A DNA stretch of 13,553 nt from Ruminococcaceae bacterium UBA866 (lineage in GTDB: Bacteria > Bacillota > Clostridia > Oscillospirales > Ruminococcaceae): NCBI GenBank assembly GCA_002295325.1, contig DBGA01000046.1, forward strand, positions 30,948 to 44,500. The letters run 5' to 3'. This document shows positions 7,299 to 13,553 of this stretch, piece after piece. The notes beneath the pieces are model-generated. The model did not search any database and was not told where the DNA came from. It worked only from the letters and a program-made list of their open reading frames with translations. A program made the translations under genes and the position numbers. The stretch's first letter is position 1, and every line of letters begins with the position of its first letter.

Positions 7299-8906
7299 AT
7301 GGCTTTAATTCTTTTAATCACAGCTATTATTATTTTGGTATGCGTACTACTAAATAAGCTATCAAGTAAGCTGGGTGTACCTACACTACTAGTGTTTATA
7401 TTACTAGGAATGGCTTTTGGTTCTGACGGAATTTTTAAAATCTATTTTGAGGACTTTGATATCTCTGAAAAAATTTGTTCTGTCGCCTTAATCTTTATCA
7501 TGTTTTATGGTGGGTTTGGAACAAGATGGAGCGAAGCAAAGCCCGTCGCCGTAAAGTCTATTCTGCTTTCCACGTTTGGTGTTATTTTTACAGCAGGGCT
7601 TACGGGATTATTTTGCTATTTCGTGCTACGCATTGATTTATTGGAAAGCTTGCTGATTGGTTCGGTAATCAGTTCAACCGACGCCGCCTCTGTGTTTTCC
7701 ATACTACGCTCAAAGAAATTAAACCTGAGGGATAATACCGCATCAATGCTCGAGGTTGAAAGTGGTAGTAATGACCCCTGTTCCTATATGTTGACGGCAG
7801 TTATGCTTTCTATTATGGGTGGTAAATCGAGTACGGGCTTTGTGTTTTATACGATTTTTGCACAGCTTGTTTATGGTACAATCATTGGCATTGTAGTAGC
7901 CATTGCTGCAGTTTATGTGTTACGACGTTATAAGTTTGTAACTGCGGGCTTTGATGCTGCATTTGTATTGGCAGTTGCAGTTTTAGCCTATGCAATCCCG
8001 TCTTTAATCGGAGGAAATGGATATTTAAGCACCTACATTGTCGGAATTGTTTTAGGCAATGCCAACATTAAAAACAAGCAATCACTGGTTCATTTTTTTG
8101 ATGGTGTTACGGGAATTATGCAAATGCTAATTTTCTTTCTACTTGGCTTGTTGGCATTTCCATCCAAGCTACCGGCGGTTTTACTGCCATCTGTGGCAAT
8201 CGCTTTATTTTTAACATTTATTGCAAGGCCGGTTGCAGTCTTTGCTATACTCACCCCCCTAAAGTGTAAAATTAATCAGCAATTGCTGGTGTCCTTTGCA
8301 GGCCTAAGGGGTGCTGCATCTATTGTATTTGCAATTATGGTTATGGTGAGTGGGGTAAATCTTAACAATGATGTGTATCACATTGTATTTTTCATTGTGT
8401 TATTATCAATCTCGTTTCAGGGTACACTTATTCCAATCATGGCAAAAAAACTTAATATGATGGATAAAGACGCTGACGTTCTAAAGACGTTCAACGACTA
8501 TTCAGAGGAAACGGAAGTACAATTTATAAAGGTTGTCATCAAGGAAAATCACGCTTGGAAAAACAAAGCGATACAAGACATTGTCTTTCCACCCGACACA
8601 CTACTTGTAATGCTCATAAGAAATGAAGAAATCATGGTTCCAAACGGAAATACAATATTATTAGAGGATGATGTGGCTGTTTTAAGCGCAGTTGGGTTTG
8701 AAAATGATATTGATATTCATCTTTTTGAGCTGAAAAACACACCTGACAGCAAATGGATAGGAAAGAAAATTTCTGAATTTTCACCAAGCCCAGATCAAAT
8801 TGTAATTATGATTAAGCGTGGTAAAAAGATTATTATACCAAGAGGGCAAACCGTCATAAAAGAAAATGATATTTTGGTGATGAACACATTAAATGTGCAC
8901 AAATAA
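7299..8906 (+). CDS. CPA1-type K+(Na+)/H+ antiporter with two RCK_C domains
   Basis: The protein has 535 residues. About 12 hydrophobic segments (1-385) form a CPA1/NhaP-type exchanger. Diagnostic sites are SSTDAASVF (125-133), EVESGSNDP with Asn158-Asp159, and AGLRGAAS (335-342). The cytoplasmic tail carries two consecutive RCK_C (TrkA-C) domains, about 404-464 and 472-531. Both contain a 'VxMIxR...IxxPxGxTxIxxxD' pattern, the typical ligand-binding regulatory fold of K+ transporters. It exports K+ or Na+ in exchange for protons for pH and ion balance, with nucleotide or c-di-AMP control a possibility. AGGAGG seven bases before the ATG fixes the start. The architecture is like the K+/H+ antiporter NhaP2 (CvrA), but with a duplicated C domain. 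It is followed at once by the bidirectional terminator. Confidence 0.88.
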   Translation: MALILLITAIIILVCVLLNKLSSKLGVPTLLVFILLGMAFGSDGIFKIYFEDFDISEKICSVALIFIMFYGGFGTRWSEAKPVAVKSILLSTFGVIFTAGLTGLFCYFVLRIDLLESLLIGSVISSTDAASVFSILRSKKLNLRDNTASMLEVESGSNDPCSYMLTAVMLSIMGGKSSTGFVFYTIFAQLVYGTIIGIVVAIAAVYVLRRYKFVTAGFDAAFVLAVAVLAYAIPSLIGGNGYLSTYIVGIVLGNANIKNKQSLVHFFDGVTGIMQMLIFFLLGLLAFPSKLPAVLLPSVAIALFLTFIARPVAVFAILTPLKCKINQQLLVSFAGLRGAASIVFAIMVMVSGVNLNNDVYHIVFFIVLLSISFQGTLIPIMAKKLNMMDKDADVLKTFNDYSEETEVQFIKVVIKENHAWKNKAIQDIVFPPDTLLVMLIRNEEIMVPNGNTILLEDDVAVLSAVGFENDIDIHLFELKNTPDSKWIGKKISEFSPSPDQIVIMIKRGKKIIIPRGQTVIKENDILVMNTLNVHK

Positions 8907-8912
8907 GAAAAC

Positions 8913-8952
8913 CAGCCTCCCAACTGGCCTGATTAGGTTAGTTGGGAGGCTG
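8913..8952. terminator. Strong bidirectional intrinsic terminator
   Basis: A perfect 13-base inverted repeat (8913-8925 with 8940-8952, GCCTCCCAACT core) is extended on the plus-strand RNA by two G-U pairs and CCT/AGG, giving an 18-pair stem with a GATT loop. A T-rich tail follows on the plus side (CTCTTTTAT). On the minus side the tail reads GTTTTCTTATTT. It lies between the converging antiporter gene (stop at 8906) and the tail operon (stop at 8959) and can end both transcripts. Confidence 0.93.
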
Positions 8953-8958
8953 ACTCTT

Positions 8959-9423
8959 TTATACAATTACCACTTCAACGTGGCAGGGAATGCAACTTTC
9001 TATAAACGCATTCTTTTCTTCAACCCCACCAAAAATTTTTGCATCTGACAAGATTTTGATTGTCACTTTATTTTTTGCAAAATCCTCTGTTAGCGTTACG
9101 TTAAGCCCACCCGAGGCTAAGCAACGTTTTACCCCCTCAATCGTAAAATCTCGATTGGTTATCGCAAGACGTTTATTGACAATCTCCTTCATCAAATCCC
9201 AGTCAATTGATTCGGGAAGGGAATATAGCTTCATATAGCTGTCATAACCGGCAGGGCTGATTGTTTCAACAAAACAGTTATCCAACAGTGCATCTATTTC
9301 AACCCAAATGTTATCGAAAAAATAAGCATATTGCTTAAACTCAATTCTAATTGCCGAGTTTTCACTAAGATTATAAAGGTGAGTCTGCCCCAGTAGGCTT
9401 AACATTCTATCTAATGAGGTCAT
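8959..9423 (-). CDS. Phage-tail-like baseplate protein, XkdU/YmfQ (DUF2313) family
   Basis: The protein has 154 residues and is the last gene of the tail operon. It shows the usual XkdU-type plan: an N-terminal helix with 'ALLDNCF', a central AGYDSYMKLYSLP segment, then a repeat-like region in which RLAITNRDFTIEGVKR leads to a beta-rich C-terminal domain. In PBSX-like and Mu-like phages this protein follows the baseplate J protein and closes the baseplate wedge or links it to fibres (tail protein I-like role). Its ATG overlaps the stop of the preceding gene (ATGA, 9423-9420), so the two are coupled. No fibre gene follows; the terminator begins directly after the stop. The position is as diagnostic as the sequence. 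Confidence 0.75.
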   Translation of the reverse strand: MTSLDRMLSLLGQTHLYNLSENSAIRIEFKQYAYFFDNIWVEIDALLDNCFVETISPAGYDSYMKLYSLPESIDWDLMKEIVNKRLAITNRDFTIEGVKRCLASGGLNVTLTEDFAKNKVTIKILSDAKIFGGVEEKNAFIESCIPCHVEVVIV

Positions 9424-10493
9424 AACTGTGTTTCTCCTTCAATCGTTATTGCAACCTGTCCAAGCTCTGCGATTTGATTATACGCTACTGGAACAGGTTG
9501 AGTTGGGTTTGTGATGCTGATATCAGTAACACCCTCAATTTCAAGGAGCTTTTGGGCAACTTTAGCAGGGGAATATCGCTGTCCGATTTTTAATTGAGAT
9601 ATTGTGTCCTCCAAAGCGTTGAAAATCAATGAATTATAGGTGACTTCATTTGCCATATTGACTACTTTTGCAGTAACATTTACTGCAATTAGCTTTTCGG
9701 TAGGACGTTTCACAGTTACCTTCATGCCAAGTGCTCGGACGGTTTCAATCTCAGCTTGCAGGTCGGCGATAATTAAAGCACTTAACGTGTGGGTACGGTT
9801 TTCCACATAAAGCTCAACCTCATTGCTTGCATTTGGGGTAAACATAGCCTTTGCATACCAAATATCTGGCTTGCTTTTTGCAAATTGCTCGTAATAGCTT
9901 AAATTTGCACCGTTTGAAATTTTGTTAAATGCCTCAATAACACGTTCTCTAAACATATCGTCTGGCTCATCATCAGCACCACCCTTTGTTTTTTCAGTAT
10001 TTTCAATAGAGGCAATTCCTGCAATTCCAGTAACCAATACATCAATGTGATAGGGTGCAATATTTGTATGAGCACCCACAACTGTCGAGCAAACCTCTGC
10101 AACAGCATAGGTAGCATTCTTTTTTAGGGTTACATCTGCAATGGTTTCAAACATCAATCCAGAGCCTTGCGACGAGGTGCATAACGTTCCTTTTGGAATG
10201 AGCATCGGGGCGGTTGCTGGAGTTTTGCATTTTAATATAATCTTTCCAGTTGATTTTGATGCACGCTTTTTAAAGATACCCCTAATTGCACCATGCTTTT
10301 CTAAATATTCACCATCCGCAGTATTGGGGAACATCTGCTTATTGCAAAATGCAAGTCTATCATAGAGCTGTAGTATTTCCGAGGCTATCACCTTAAACTT
10401 GATTGCAGTATCAGAATCGTGCTCAACCAAGCATTTGGCTTGATTTTCAAAGCTGTTCATTGTATTTGCTAAGATTAATTCAAAGTCTGTCAT
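9420..10493 (-). CDS. Baseplate J/gp47-like wedge protein (XkdT type)
   Basis: The protein has 357 residues, about the size of XkdT. Family landmarks are in order: DGEYLEKHGAIRGI (60-73), the beta-rich 'TGKIILKC' and 'LIPKGTLCTS' segments (82-107), and the near-universal stretch SIENTEKTKGGADDEPDDM (162-180) followed by FRERV. The C-terminal half is alpha/beta with a Pro-rich end. In contractile tails this protein builds the baseplate wedges that contact the sheath and trigger contraction. AAAGGAG six bases before the ATG fixes the start. It lies 24 bases after the gp25-like gene and overlaps the XkdU-like gene by four bases, exactly the phage order. No frameshift or truncation is seen. Confidence 0.9.
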   Translation of the reverse strand: MTDFELILANTMNSFENQAKCLVEHDSDTAIKFKVIASEILQLYDRLAFCNKQMFPNTADGEYLEKHGAIRGIFKKRASKSTGKIILKCKTPATAPMLIPKGTLCTSSQGSGLMFETIADVTLKKNATYAVAEVCSTVVGAHTNIAPYHIDVLVTGIAGIASIENTEKTKGGADDEPDDMFRERVIEAFNKISNGANLSYYEQFAKSKPDIWYAKAMFTPNASNEVELYVENRTHTLSALIIADLQAEIETVRALGMKVTVKRPTEKLIAVNVTAKVVNMANEVTYNSLIFNALEDTISQLKIGQRYSPAKVAQKLLEIEGVTDISITNPTQPVPVAYNQIAELGQVAITIEGETQL

Positions 10494-10517
10494 AGAATTC
10501 TCCTTTCTTCTTTAAAA

Positions 10518-10862
10518 TTAGCTTACTAGTTCGATAATTGCATCTTCACCACTTACTTTAAGATATACAGTGATGTAAATTTGCCCGTTATTATCATCAA
10601 TTGTCTTTTCCACAGCATCTACCTCAATTTCTTCAATTGGCATCAGTGCCTCGGTGACATATACAAAAATTCTATCATTTGTGGCAGTATTTAAATCGAG
10701 TTTATGCAGTTCGCTACCGAGGGTCCTATCAAGCTCAAACTCCCCATAATGTGCCTTTAGCCGAAAAAATGCACGTTGCAGTATTTCTTCTTTTCCGCTA
10801 ATCTCAATTAAATTTCCAGTGTTTTTAAAGACATAGTCGCCATTTTGTATCTTGGGTGTCAT
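10518..10862 (-). CDS. gp25/XkdS-like (DUF2634) baseplate wedge protein
   Basis: The protein has 114 residues, slightly shorter than phage XkdS. Visible landmarks are an N-terminal 'KNTGNLIEISGKEEILQRA' segment, then a LDRTLGSEL motif (about 44-52) that matches the 'fGs' core of gp25-like proteins, then EALMPIEEIEVDAV (about 70-83) and a beta-strand C-terminus. In myophages and type VI secretion, gp25-like proteins sit at the wedge core and nucleate sheath assembly. The ATG at 10862 has AAGGACG upstream, 17 bases after the spike gene's stop. Its place between spike and baseplate J genes is the standard one. Confidence 0.78.
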   Translation of the reverse strand: MTPKIQNGDYVFKNTGNLIEISGKEEILQRAFFRLKAHYGEFELDRTLGSELHKLDLNTATNDRIFVYVTEALMPIEEIEVDAVEKTIDDNNGQIYITVYLKVSGEDAIIELVS

Positions 10863-10879
10863 AATTATGTCGTCCTTTC

Positions 10880-11245
10880 TCAGGTTATCGCAGGGATAAT
10901 CTGTCCGGTTTTTGTAATTGTAAGTCCATTGATAACAACGCTACCATCAGCCATTAGCTTGACATATCCGCCACCAAGTGAGGACAGGATAGTTTCGTTT
11001 TCTTGGAGCGTTGTTTTGGCTGAGGCATCTCCAACGCAGATGTACTCGCCAGTTTTAGTAGACATAACCAAGACCTCTTGCCCAACATAAGGCATTGAAG
11101 AAACCCCAAACCCATTTAACACCTGAACATTTGCAATCCTCGTATGCGAATTTATCGTGATTAATCCGTCAACCACATCGGTTACAACCCCAATATGAGT
11201 TTCATCGTTAGAACCAAATTTTGATAATGCTTCATTCATCCACAA
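10880..11245 (-). CDS. Small OB-fold tail spike / baseplate assembly protein V-like
   Basis: The protein has 121 residues. Residues about 17-70 have the alternating beta pattern of the gpV/gp5 OB fold (IGVVTDVVDGLITI, VGQEVLVMSTKTGEYICVGD). A short beta-repeat end follows (GGGYVKLMADGSVVINGL), which would form a very small spike stem. There is no PAAR domain, no long beta helix and no HxH iron-binding tip at the C-terminus. In contractile tails this trimer caps the hub and pierces the target membrane. A TTG at 11245 with GGAGG eight bases upstream is preferred; the ATG at 11239 is 14 bases from it. The gene lies between hub and gp25, where PBSX has XkdR (DUF2577), which is an alternative name for the same position. 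Confidence 0.72.
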   Translation of the reverse strand: MWMNEALSKFGSNDETHIGVVTDVVDGLITINSHTRIANVQVLNGFGVSSMPYVGQEVLVMSTKTGEYICVGDASAKTTLQENETILSSLGGGYVKLMADGSVVINGLTITKTGQIIPAIT

Positions 11246-11259
11246 ACTATAACCCTCCT

Positions 11260-12216
11260 TTATGCATATTGTTTGTCCCGTAGATATAACTTTGTAATCC
11301 TGCCAACAGTAGGGCTTATAATATATGACATTTTACTGATATATAAATTGTCATAGGCAAGATTGTCATCCATAAGCTTCACGCAATCGCCGATATCTAC
11401 ATTTTTTATATATGGAAGTGTTACCTCAATCACAAAGCTGTCACAATTTGACTTTTCAAGAATTTGCTTTGTTTCAGCTTCCTTATATACAGTGACCATA
11501 TTGGTGGGGTGATAATATCGCTCCCGTTTGATATGCTTTTTTTGTGCATTGGGGTTTTCAAAGAAAGCACCATAATAGTCACCATAGTTTTCGGTAGAAG
11601 TTTTCATATACAGCTTTGAAATCACCTTGTCATTAAGCTGTTTTATCAAAACACAGGAATAGCTTAATGCGTTTTTTTGCGAGTTTGAGATGATATGCAG
11701 TTTGTTATTAATCGGATTTAGAGTGATAATCTTATCTCGTGTGACATAGGGCACTTTCTTATAAACCAAACGACAAAACTCGCAGATTATTGTAAAATAG
11801 CTTGAACCCTTTTTGATTTGTATGAAGTTTTGCTTTGCAGAATAGGGAAAATCAAATCCGACTATCCCAAAGGGTTTTGCATATTTTACAAAAAGCTGGT
11901 CTGATGTCAACTGAAAATAGAAGTATGGCTTAATCTCGTTGTCTATCATCAATGCAGTTTTATTTCTGCATTGAAGTGATATTAGCTTGCCTTTATTTGA
12001 AAGGCTGATTGTTTGCCTATCGACAATTCCGTCAAACAAAAGATTGCCATCCAATATAACACTAACTTCGCAAAGCTCATCTTTTTCATCTTGCAACTCA
12101 CTTGTAAATGAAAAGGAATCGCAAGGAATATACCTGTCCGCATCATAACTTAGGCTAACTGGGTTTTTAAACAAAACCAGTTTTCCTGTTATGGTTTTTC
12201 CTTTGATAAGCAACAT
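11260..12216 (-). CDS. Tail hub protein, gp27/gpD/XkdQ-like
   Basis: The protein has 318 residues from the ATG at 12216. It is beta-rich throughout. The N-terminal part is typical of hub proteins (DADRYIPCDSFSFTSEL, then VSVILDGNLLFDGIVDRQ), and the C-terminal region (about 255-318) ends with an ordered domain containing LPYIKNVDIGDCVKL. Trimeric hubs of this class join the tail tube to the spike. The ATG lies two bases after the stop of the XkdP-like gene and has AGGTGG five bases upstream. An in-frame TTG at 12246 would overlap that gene and lacks a good ribosome site. No lysozyme, LysM or peptidase domain is fused, so wall digestion during injection would need a separate protein. The middle part is divergent; position in the operon carries much of the assignment. 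Confidence 0.78.
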   Translation of the reverse strand: MLLIKGKTITGKLVLFKNPVSLSYDADRYIPCDSFSFTSELQDEKDELCEVSVILDGNLLFDGIVDRQTISLSNKGKLISLQCRNKTALMIDNEIKPYFYFQLTSDQLFVKYAKPFGIVGFDFPYSAKQNFIQIKKGSSYFTIICEFCRLVYKKVPYVTRDKIITLNPINNKLHIISNSQKNALSYSCVLIKQLNDKVISKLYMKTSTENYGDYYGAFFENPNAQKKHIKRERYYHPTNMVTVYKEAETKQILEKSNCDSFVIEVTLPYIKNVDIGDCVKLMDDNLAYDNLYISKMSYIISPTVGRITKLYLRDKQYA

Positions 12217-12218
12217 CA

Positions 12219-12593
12219 CTACCACCTGCCCTTTGCTTTTTGACAATCCTCAATAAACTTGAAAGTATAACTAATCATATCAGGGCCAGCTACACGTGAG
12301 GCGGAAATGGATGCAAAATACGCATGGAATGGCTTTTGACCTGGAATATGTAAAACGCCACTTCCACCTTTCTCAAAAAGCGAATAAAGCGCATCATACT
12401 GTTTTTTTGCATCTGTGCCATAGAATTTACCCTCACCGGTTAAAACTCTAGCATGAAACCCCAAATCCTGAATGACACTACCGGAGAGTGGGGAATTGAG
12501 CTGTAATATGTGCCGTTCCTTTTTCAAACTAAAGCTTTTAGGGTTGTAGGGGAGCTCATAACCCTTGAAACGCAATTTAACTTCGTTATTCAA
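12219..12593 (-). CDS. LysM-less XkdP/gpX-like tube-baseplate adaptor
   Basis: The protein has 124 residues. The sequence pattern 'LRFKGYELPYNPKSFSLKKER' at the start and a 'GEGKFYGTDAKKQYDALYSLF' helix with a following 'GGSGVLHIPG' strand (about 53-86) match the N-terminal domain of XkdP-like and DNA-circularisation-like tail proteins. These sit just before the hub gene in phages. The C-terminal LysM domain found in XkdP and P2 gpX is absent: no YxVxxGD-type motif is present and the gene ends cleanly. It is likely an adaptor between tube and hub. The start is a TTG at 12593, fixed by GGGGTGG seven bases upstream. It lies 11 bases after the 67-residue gene and two bases before the hub ATG. 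Confidence 0.65.
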   Translation of the reverse strand: MNNEVKLRFKGYELPYNPKSFSLKKERHILQLNSPLSGSVIQDLGFHARVLTGEGKFYGTDAKKQYDALYSLFEKGGSGVLHIPGQKPFHAYFASISASRVAGPDMISYTFKFIEDCQKAKGRW

Positions 12594-12604
12594 TATACCA
12601 CCCC

Positions 12605-12808
12605 TTATATCAATTCTAGCGAACGTGTATAACGTCGACTTTCACTCTCAAAACCATCACTAATATCATCAAGAGAGAACTCGTTTTGCAGAGTGATATT
12701 TGTTACACTTGTGCTATCATAATCTAGCGACTGAGCAGGTTTCTCCTCCACAAAGATATCGGTATCAGACTTTAGCAATCTTTCGATTGAACTTTCAAAT
12801 ATCTTCAT
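12605..12808 (-). CDS. Small acidic protein of unknown function in the tape-measure position
   Basis: The protein has 67 residues and begins MKIFESSIERLLKSD. It is unusually acidic, with a short Ser/Arg-rich end (ESESRRYTRSLELI). I recognise no family. It occupies the place where phage tails encode the tape measure, which normally runs to many hundreds of residues. Its ATG shares one base with the TAA of the upstream chaperone gene (TAATG, 12810-12806). It has only a weak ribosome site (GAAAAG), so it is probably translated by termination-reinitiation. Its frame is -1 relative to the upstream gene, as in gpG-gpGT chaperone pairs, but no XXXYYYZ slippery site was seen. It could be a chaperone extension, a tube initiator, a tail-length factor, or a remnant. 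Confidence 0.6.
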   Translation of the reverse strand: MKIFESSIERLLKSDTDIFVEEKPAQSLDYDSTSVTNITLQNEFSLDDISDGFESESRRYTRSLELI

Positions 12809-13119
12809 TACTTTTCATCACAACCATTCTCAATAGGGATATTGCTGATTGTTTTATAAGCATCATATACATCACAAAGTTCGTCAATTGAAAGACAAGC
12901 CAACACCTCATTTGATGTTTTGAAAGCAGGCTCATCACCAATATACAGGCAAGCAGAGCACAAAGCCCCATATTCAGCCAAAGCAGATCCAAGCTCGGCG
13001 TTGTCATTGTCAACGGTAAGACTTTCATAGGTTGCCTTTGAGTTTTTAATACATTCCATCATCTGCATGGTGGAAAGCTTGCGTATTTCGTATTCTGTGT
13101 CACTAATTGTTATTGTCAT
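12808..13119 (-). CDS. Tail assembly chaperone-like protein (XkdN position)
   Basis: The protein has 103 residues, with a short beta start (MTITISDTEYEIRKLST) followed by helices, the plan of gpG/XkdN-type tail assembly chaperones. It is acidic, with three Cys in the middle and a Cys near the end. In phages such chaperones keep the tape measure soluble and help tube assembly. Here it lies between the tube-like gene and the small acidic gene. The ATG at 13119 overlaps the upstream stop (ATGA) and has AAGGAG six bases upstream. Sequence support alone is weak; the call rests on size, fold pattern and gene order. Confidence 0.55.
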   Translation of the reverse strand: MTITISDTEYEIRKLSTMQMMECIKNSKATYESLTVDNDNAELGSALAEYGALCSACLYIGDEPAFKTSNEVLACLSIDELCDVYDAYKTISNIPIENGCDEK

Positions 13120-13490
13120 AGTACGCTCCTTTTTTGAGATATAACTATCATTGTTTCGATACAGGGTGAATTCACATTCGGGATTTCAGCGATATTCGCC
13201 CACTCACAGTTAGAGTATGTAATTCTACAATCTGGTTTTACAATGACAACGCTAAAGTTTGAAAGACTGTGAAAATCAAGCTTTCCTTGCCCAATGAAAT
13301 AGACTGTTTTGAGTTCAAGTTGATGCTTTTCACTTGCTAAAATTGTAGCTACTGGTGTAGGAGAGCTGAATTCCTCGATATCATAAAGCTTTCTCGTTGA
13401 AGTTACTTTATAGCTTTCAATTATCGCAACCCTTTTTCCGTTAATTTCAATGCGAATGTCCTTGCTTGTCGGAATTTTTATAGAACTCAA
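13116..13490 (-). CDS. Tail-tube-like protein (XkdM position)
   Basis: The protein has 124 residues and is beta-rich throughout. The landmarks are a 'YKVTSTRKLYDIEEFSSPTP' stretch (about 24-43), the 'KHQLELKTVYFI' strand and a central VVIVKPDCRITYSNCEW block (about 81-97). This matches the single-domain tube fold (gp19/XkdM/Hcp-like) in length and strand pattern, and the position just before the chaperone is right. It could instead be a second, tube-initiating paralogue, with the main tube gene beyond the window. The start is a TTG at 13490, because an in-frame TGA lies nine bases upstream. GGGAG lies 11 bases upstream of the TTG, slightly far. The stop overlaps the next ATG by four bases. 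Confidence 0.6.
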   Translation of the reverse strand: MSSIKIPTSKDIRIEINGKRVAIIESYKVTSTRKLYDIEEFSSPTPVATILASEKHQLELKTVYFIGQGKLDFHSLSNFSVVIVKPDCRITYSNCEWANIAEIPNVNSPCIETMIVISQKRSVL

Positions 13491-13491
13491 A

Positions 13492-13551
13492 TTATATCAC
13501 TCTCCCAAAAAAGAAATCATTGTCCTTTAAAATATGGATAGCTGAAATAAT
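13492..13551 (-). CDS. Possible C-terminal end of the upstream tail gene (partial)
   Basis: One minus-strand frame is open from the right edge for 19 codons (ending ...DNDFFFGRVI) and stops at TAA 13494-13492, two bases before the TTG of the tube-like gene. The tight spacing fits this operon, and the GGGAG ribosome site would lie inside it. A second frame stops earlier (TGA at 13519-13517) and could be the true one. In myophages the gene before the tube encodes the tail sheath, but 19 residues cannot show this. Confidence 0.35.
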   Translation of the reverse strand: MISAIHILKDNDFFFGRVI

Positions 13552-13553
13552 AG

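Noticed and set aside
12217..12246. TTG start at 12246 for the hub gene
   Set aside because: It would overlap the preceding gene by 28 bases; ATG at 12216 has AGGTGG at five bases and follows the stop by two bases.
12780..12815. Programmed -1 frameshift joining the chaperone-like and 67-residue genes
   Set aside because: The frame relation is right, but no XXXYYYZ slippery heptamer or following stem was seen; TAATG reinitiation explains the layout.
12795..13028. 77-codon hydrophobic reading frame on the minus strand
   Set aside because: It lies in another frame over the chaperone-like gene, lacks a ribosome site, and its hydrophobicity is a by-product of the acidic codons of the real gene.
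8959..13553. Ordinary prophage
   Set aside because: Only tail genes are visible. There is no integrase, repressor, capsid, terminase, lysis or fibre gene and no attachment repeats, and the operon closes on a terminator beside housekeeping genes. A prophage extending to the right cannot be fully excluded.

Overview
The window looks like the chromosome of an AT-rich, low-GC Gram-positive spore former of the class Clostridia. Three things point there. Shine-Dalgarno sites are strong (AGGAGG type). There is a SpoIVFA/SpoIVFB-like M23-M50 pair. That pair is followed by the clostridial gene couple of a B12-binding-type radical SAM protein (TIGR03960-like) and a DUF2344/TIGR03936-like partner. No tRNA, rRNA, CRISPR array, insertion sequence or integrase was seen.

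Left part (1-3099). The edge holds the first 22 codons of a minus-strand gene, possibly glucose-6-phosphate isomerase. Next comes a minus-strand secreted D-alanyl-D-alanine carboxypeptidase (233-1393). It is divergent from a plus-strand pair: a membrane-anchored M23 endopeptidase-like protein (1524-2510) and an overlapping SpoIVFB-type M50 intramembrane protease (2497-3099). The 130-base divergent region carries one candidate sigma-E-like promoter in each direction, with the same -35 heptamer. This suggests that cell-wall and sporulation functions share mother-cell control.

Middle part (3100-8906). An extended -10 promoter precedes the radical SAM gene (3170-5008), whose end overlaps the DUF2344 gene (5001-5660). 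leuA (2-isopropylmalate synthase) follows 27 bases later, in the place where many Clostridia carry a ribonuclease G-rplU cluster. A CPA1-type K+(Na+)/H+ antiporter with two tandem C-terminal RCK_C domains follows (7299-8906). A strong bidirectional terminator (8913-8952) then closes both it and the operon converging from the right.

Right part (8959-13553). A compact minus-strand operon encodes parts of a contractile phage-tail-like machine. In transcription order it has a tube-like protein, an assembly-chaperone-like protein, a 67-residue acidic protein, a LysM-less XkdP/gpX-like adaptor, a gp27/XkdQ-like hub, a small OB-fold spike, a gp25/XkdS-like wedge, a baseplate J/XkdT protein and an XkdU-like (DUF2313) tail protein. 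The order follows Bacillus PBSX and other myophage tails, but the long tape-measure gene expected between chaperone and adaptor is absent. No fibre, holin or endolysin gene follows. The operon ends in a terminator next to housekeeping genes. This is the most interesting part of the window: a possible domesticated, tape-measure-free contractile injection system. Its sheath and any payload or ATPase genes would lie beyond the right edge.
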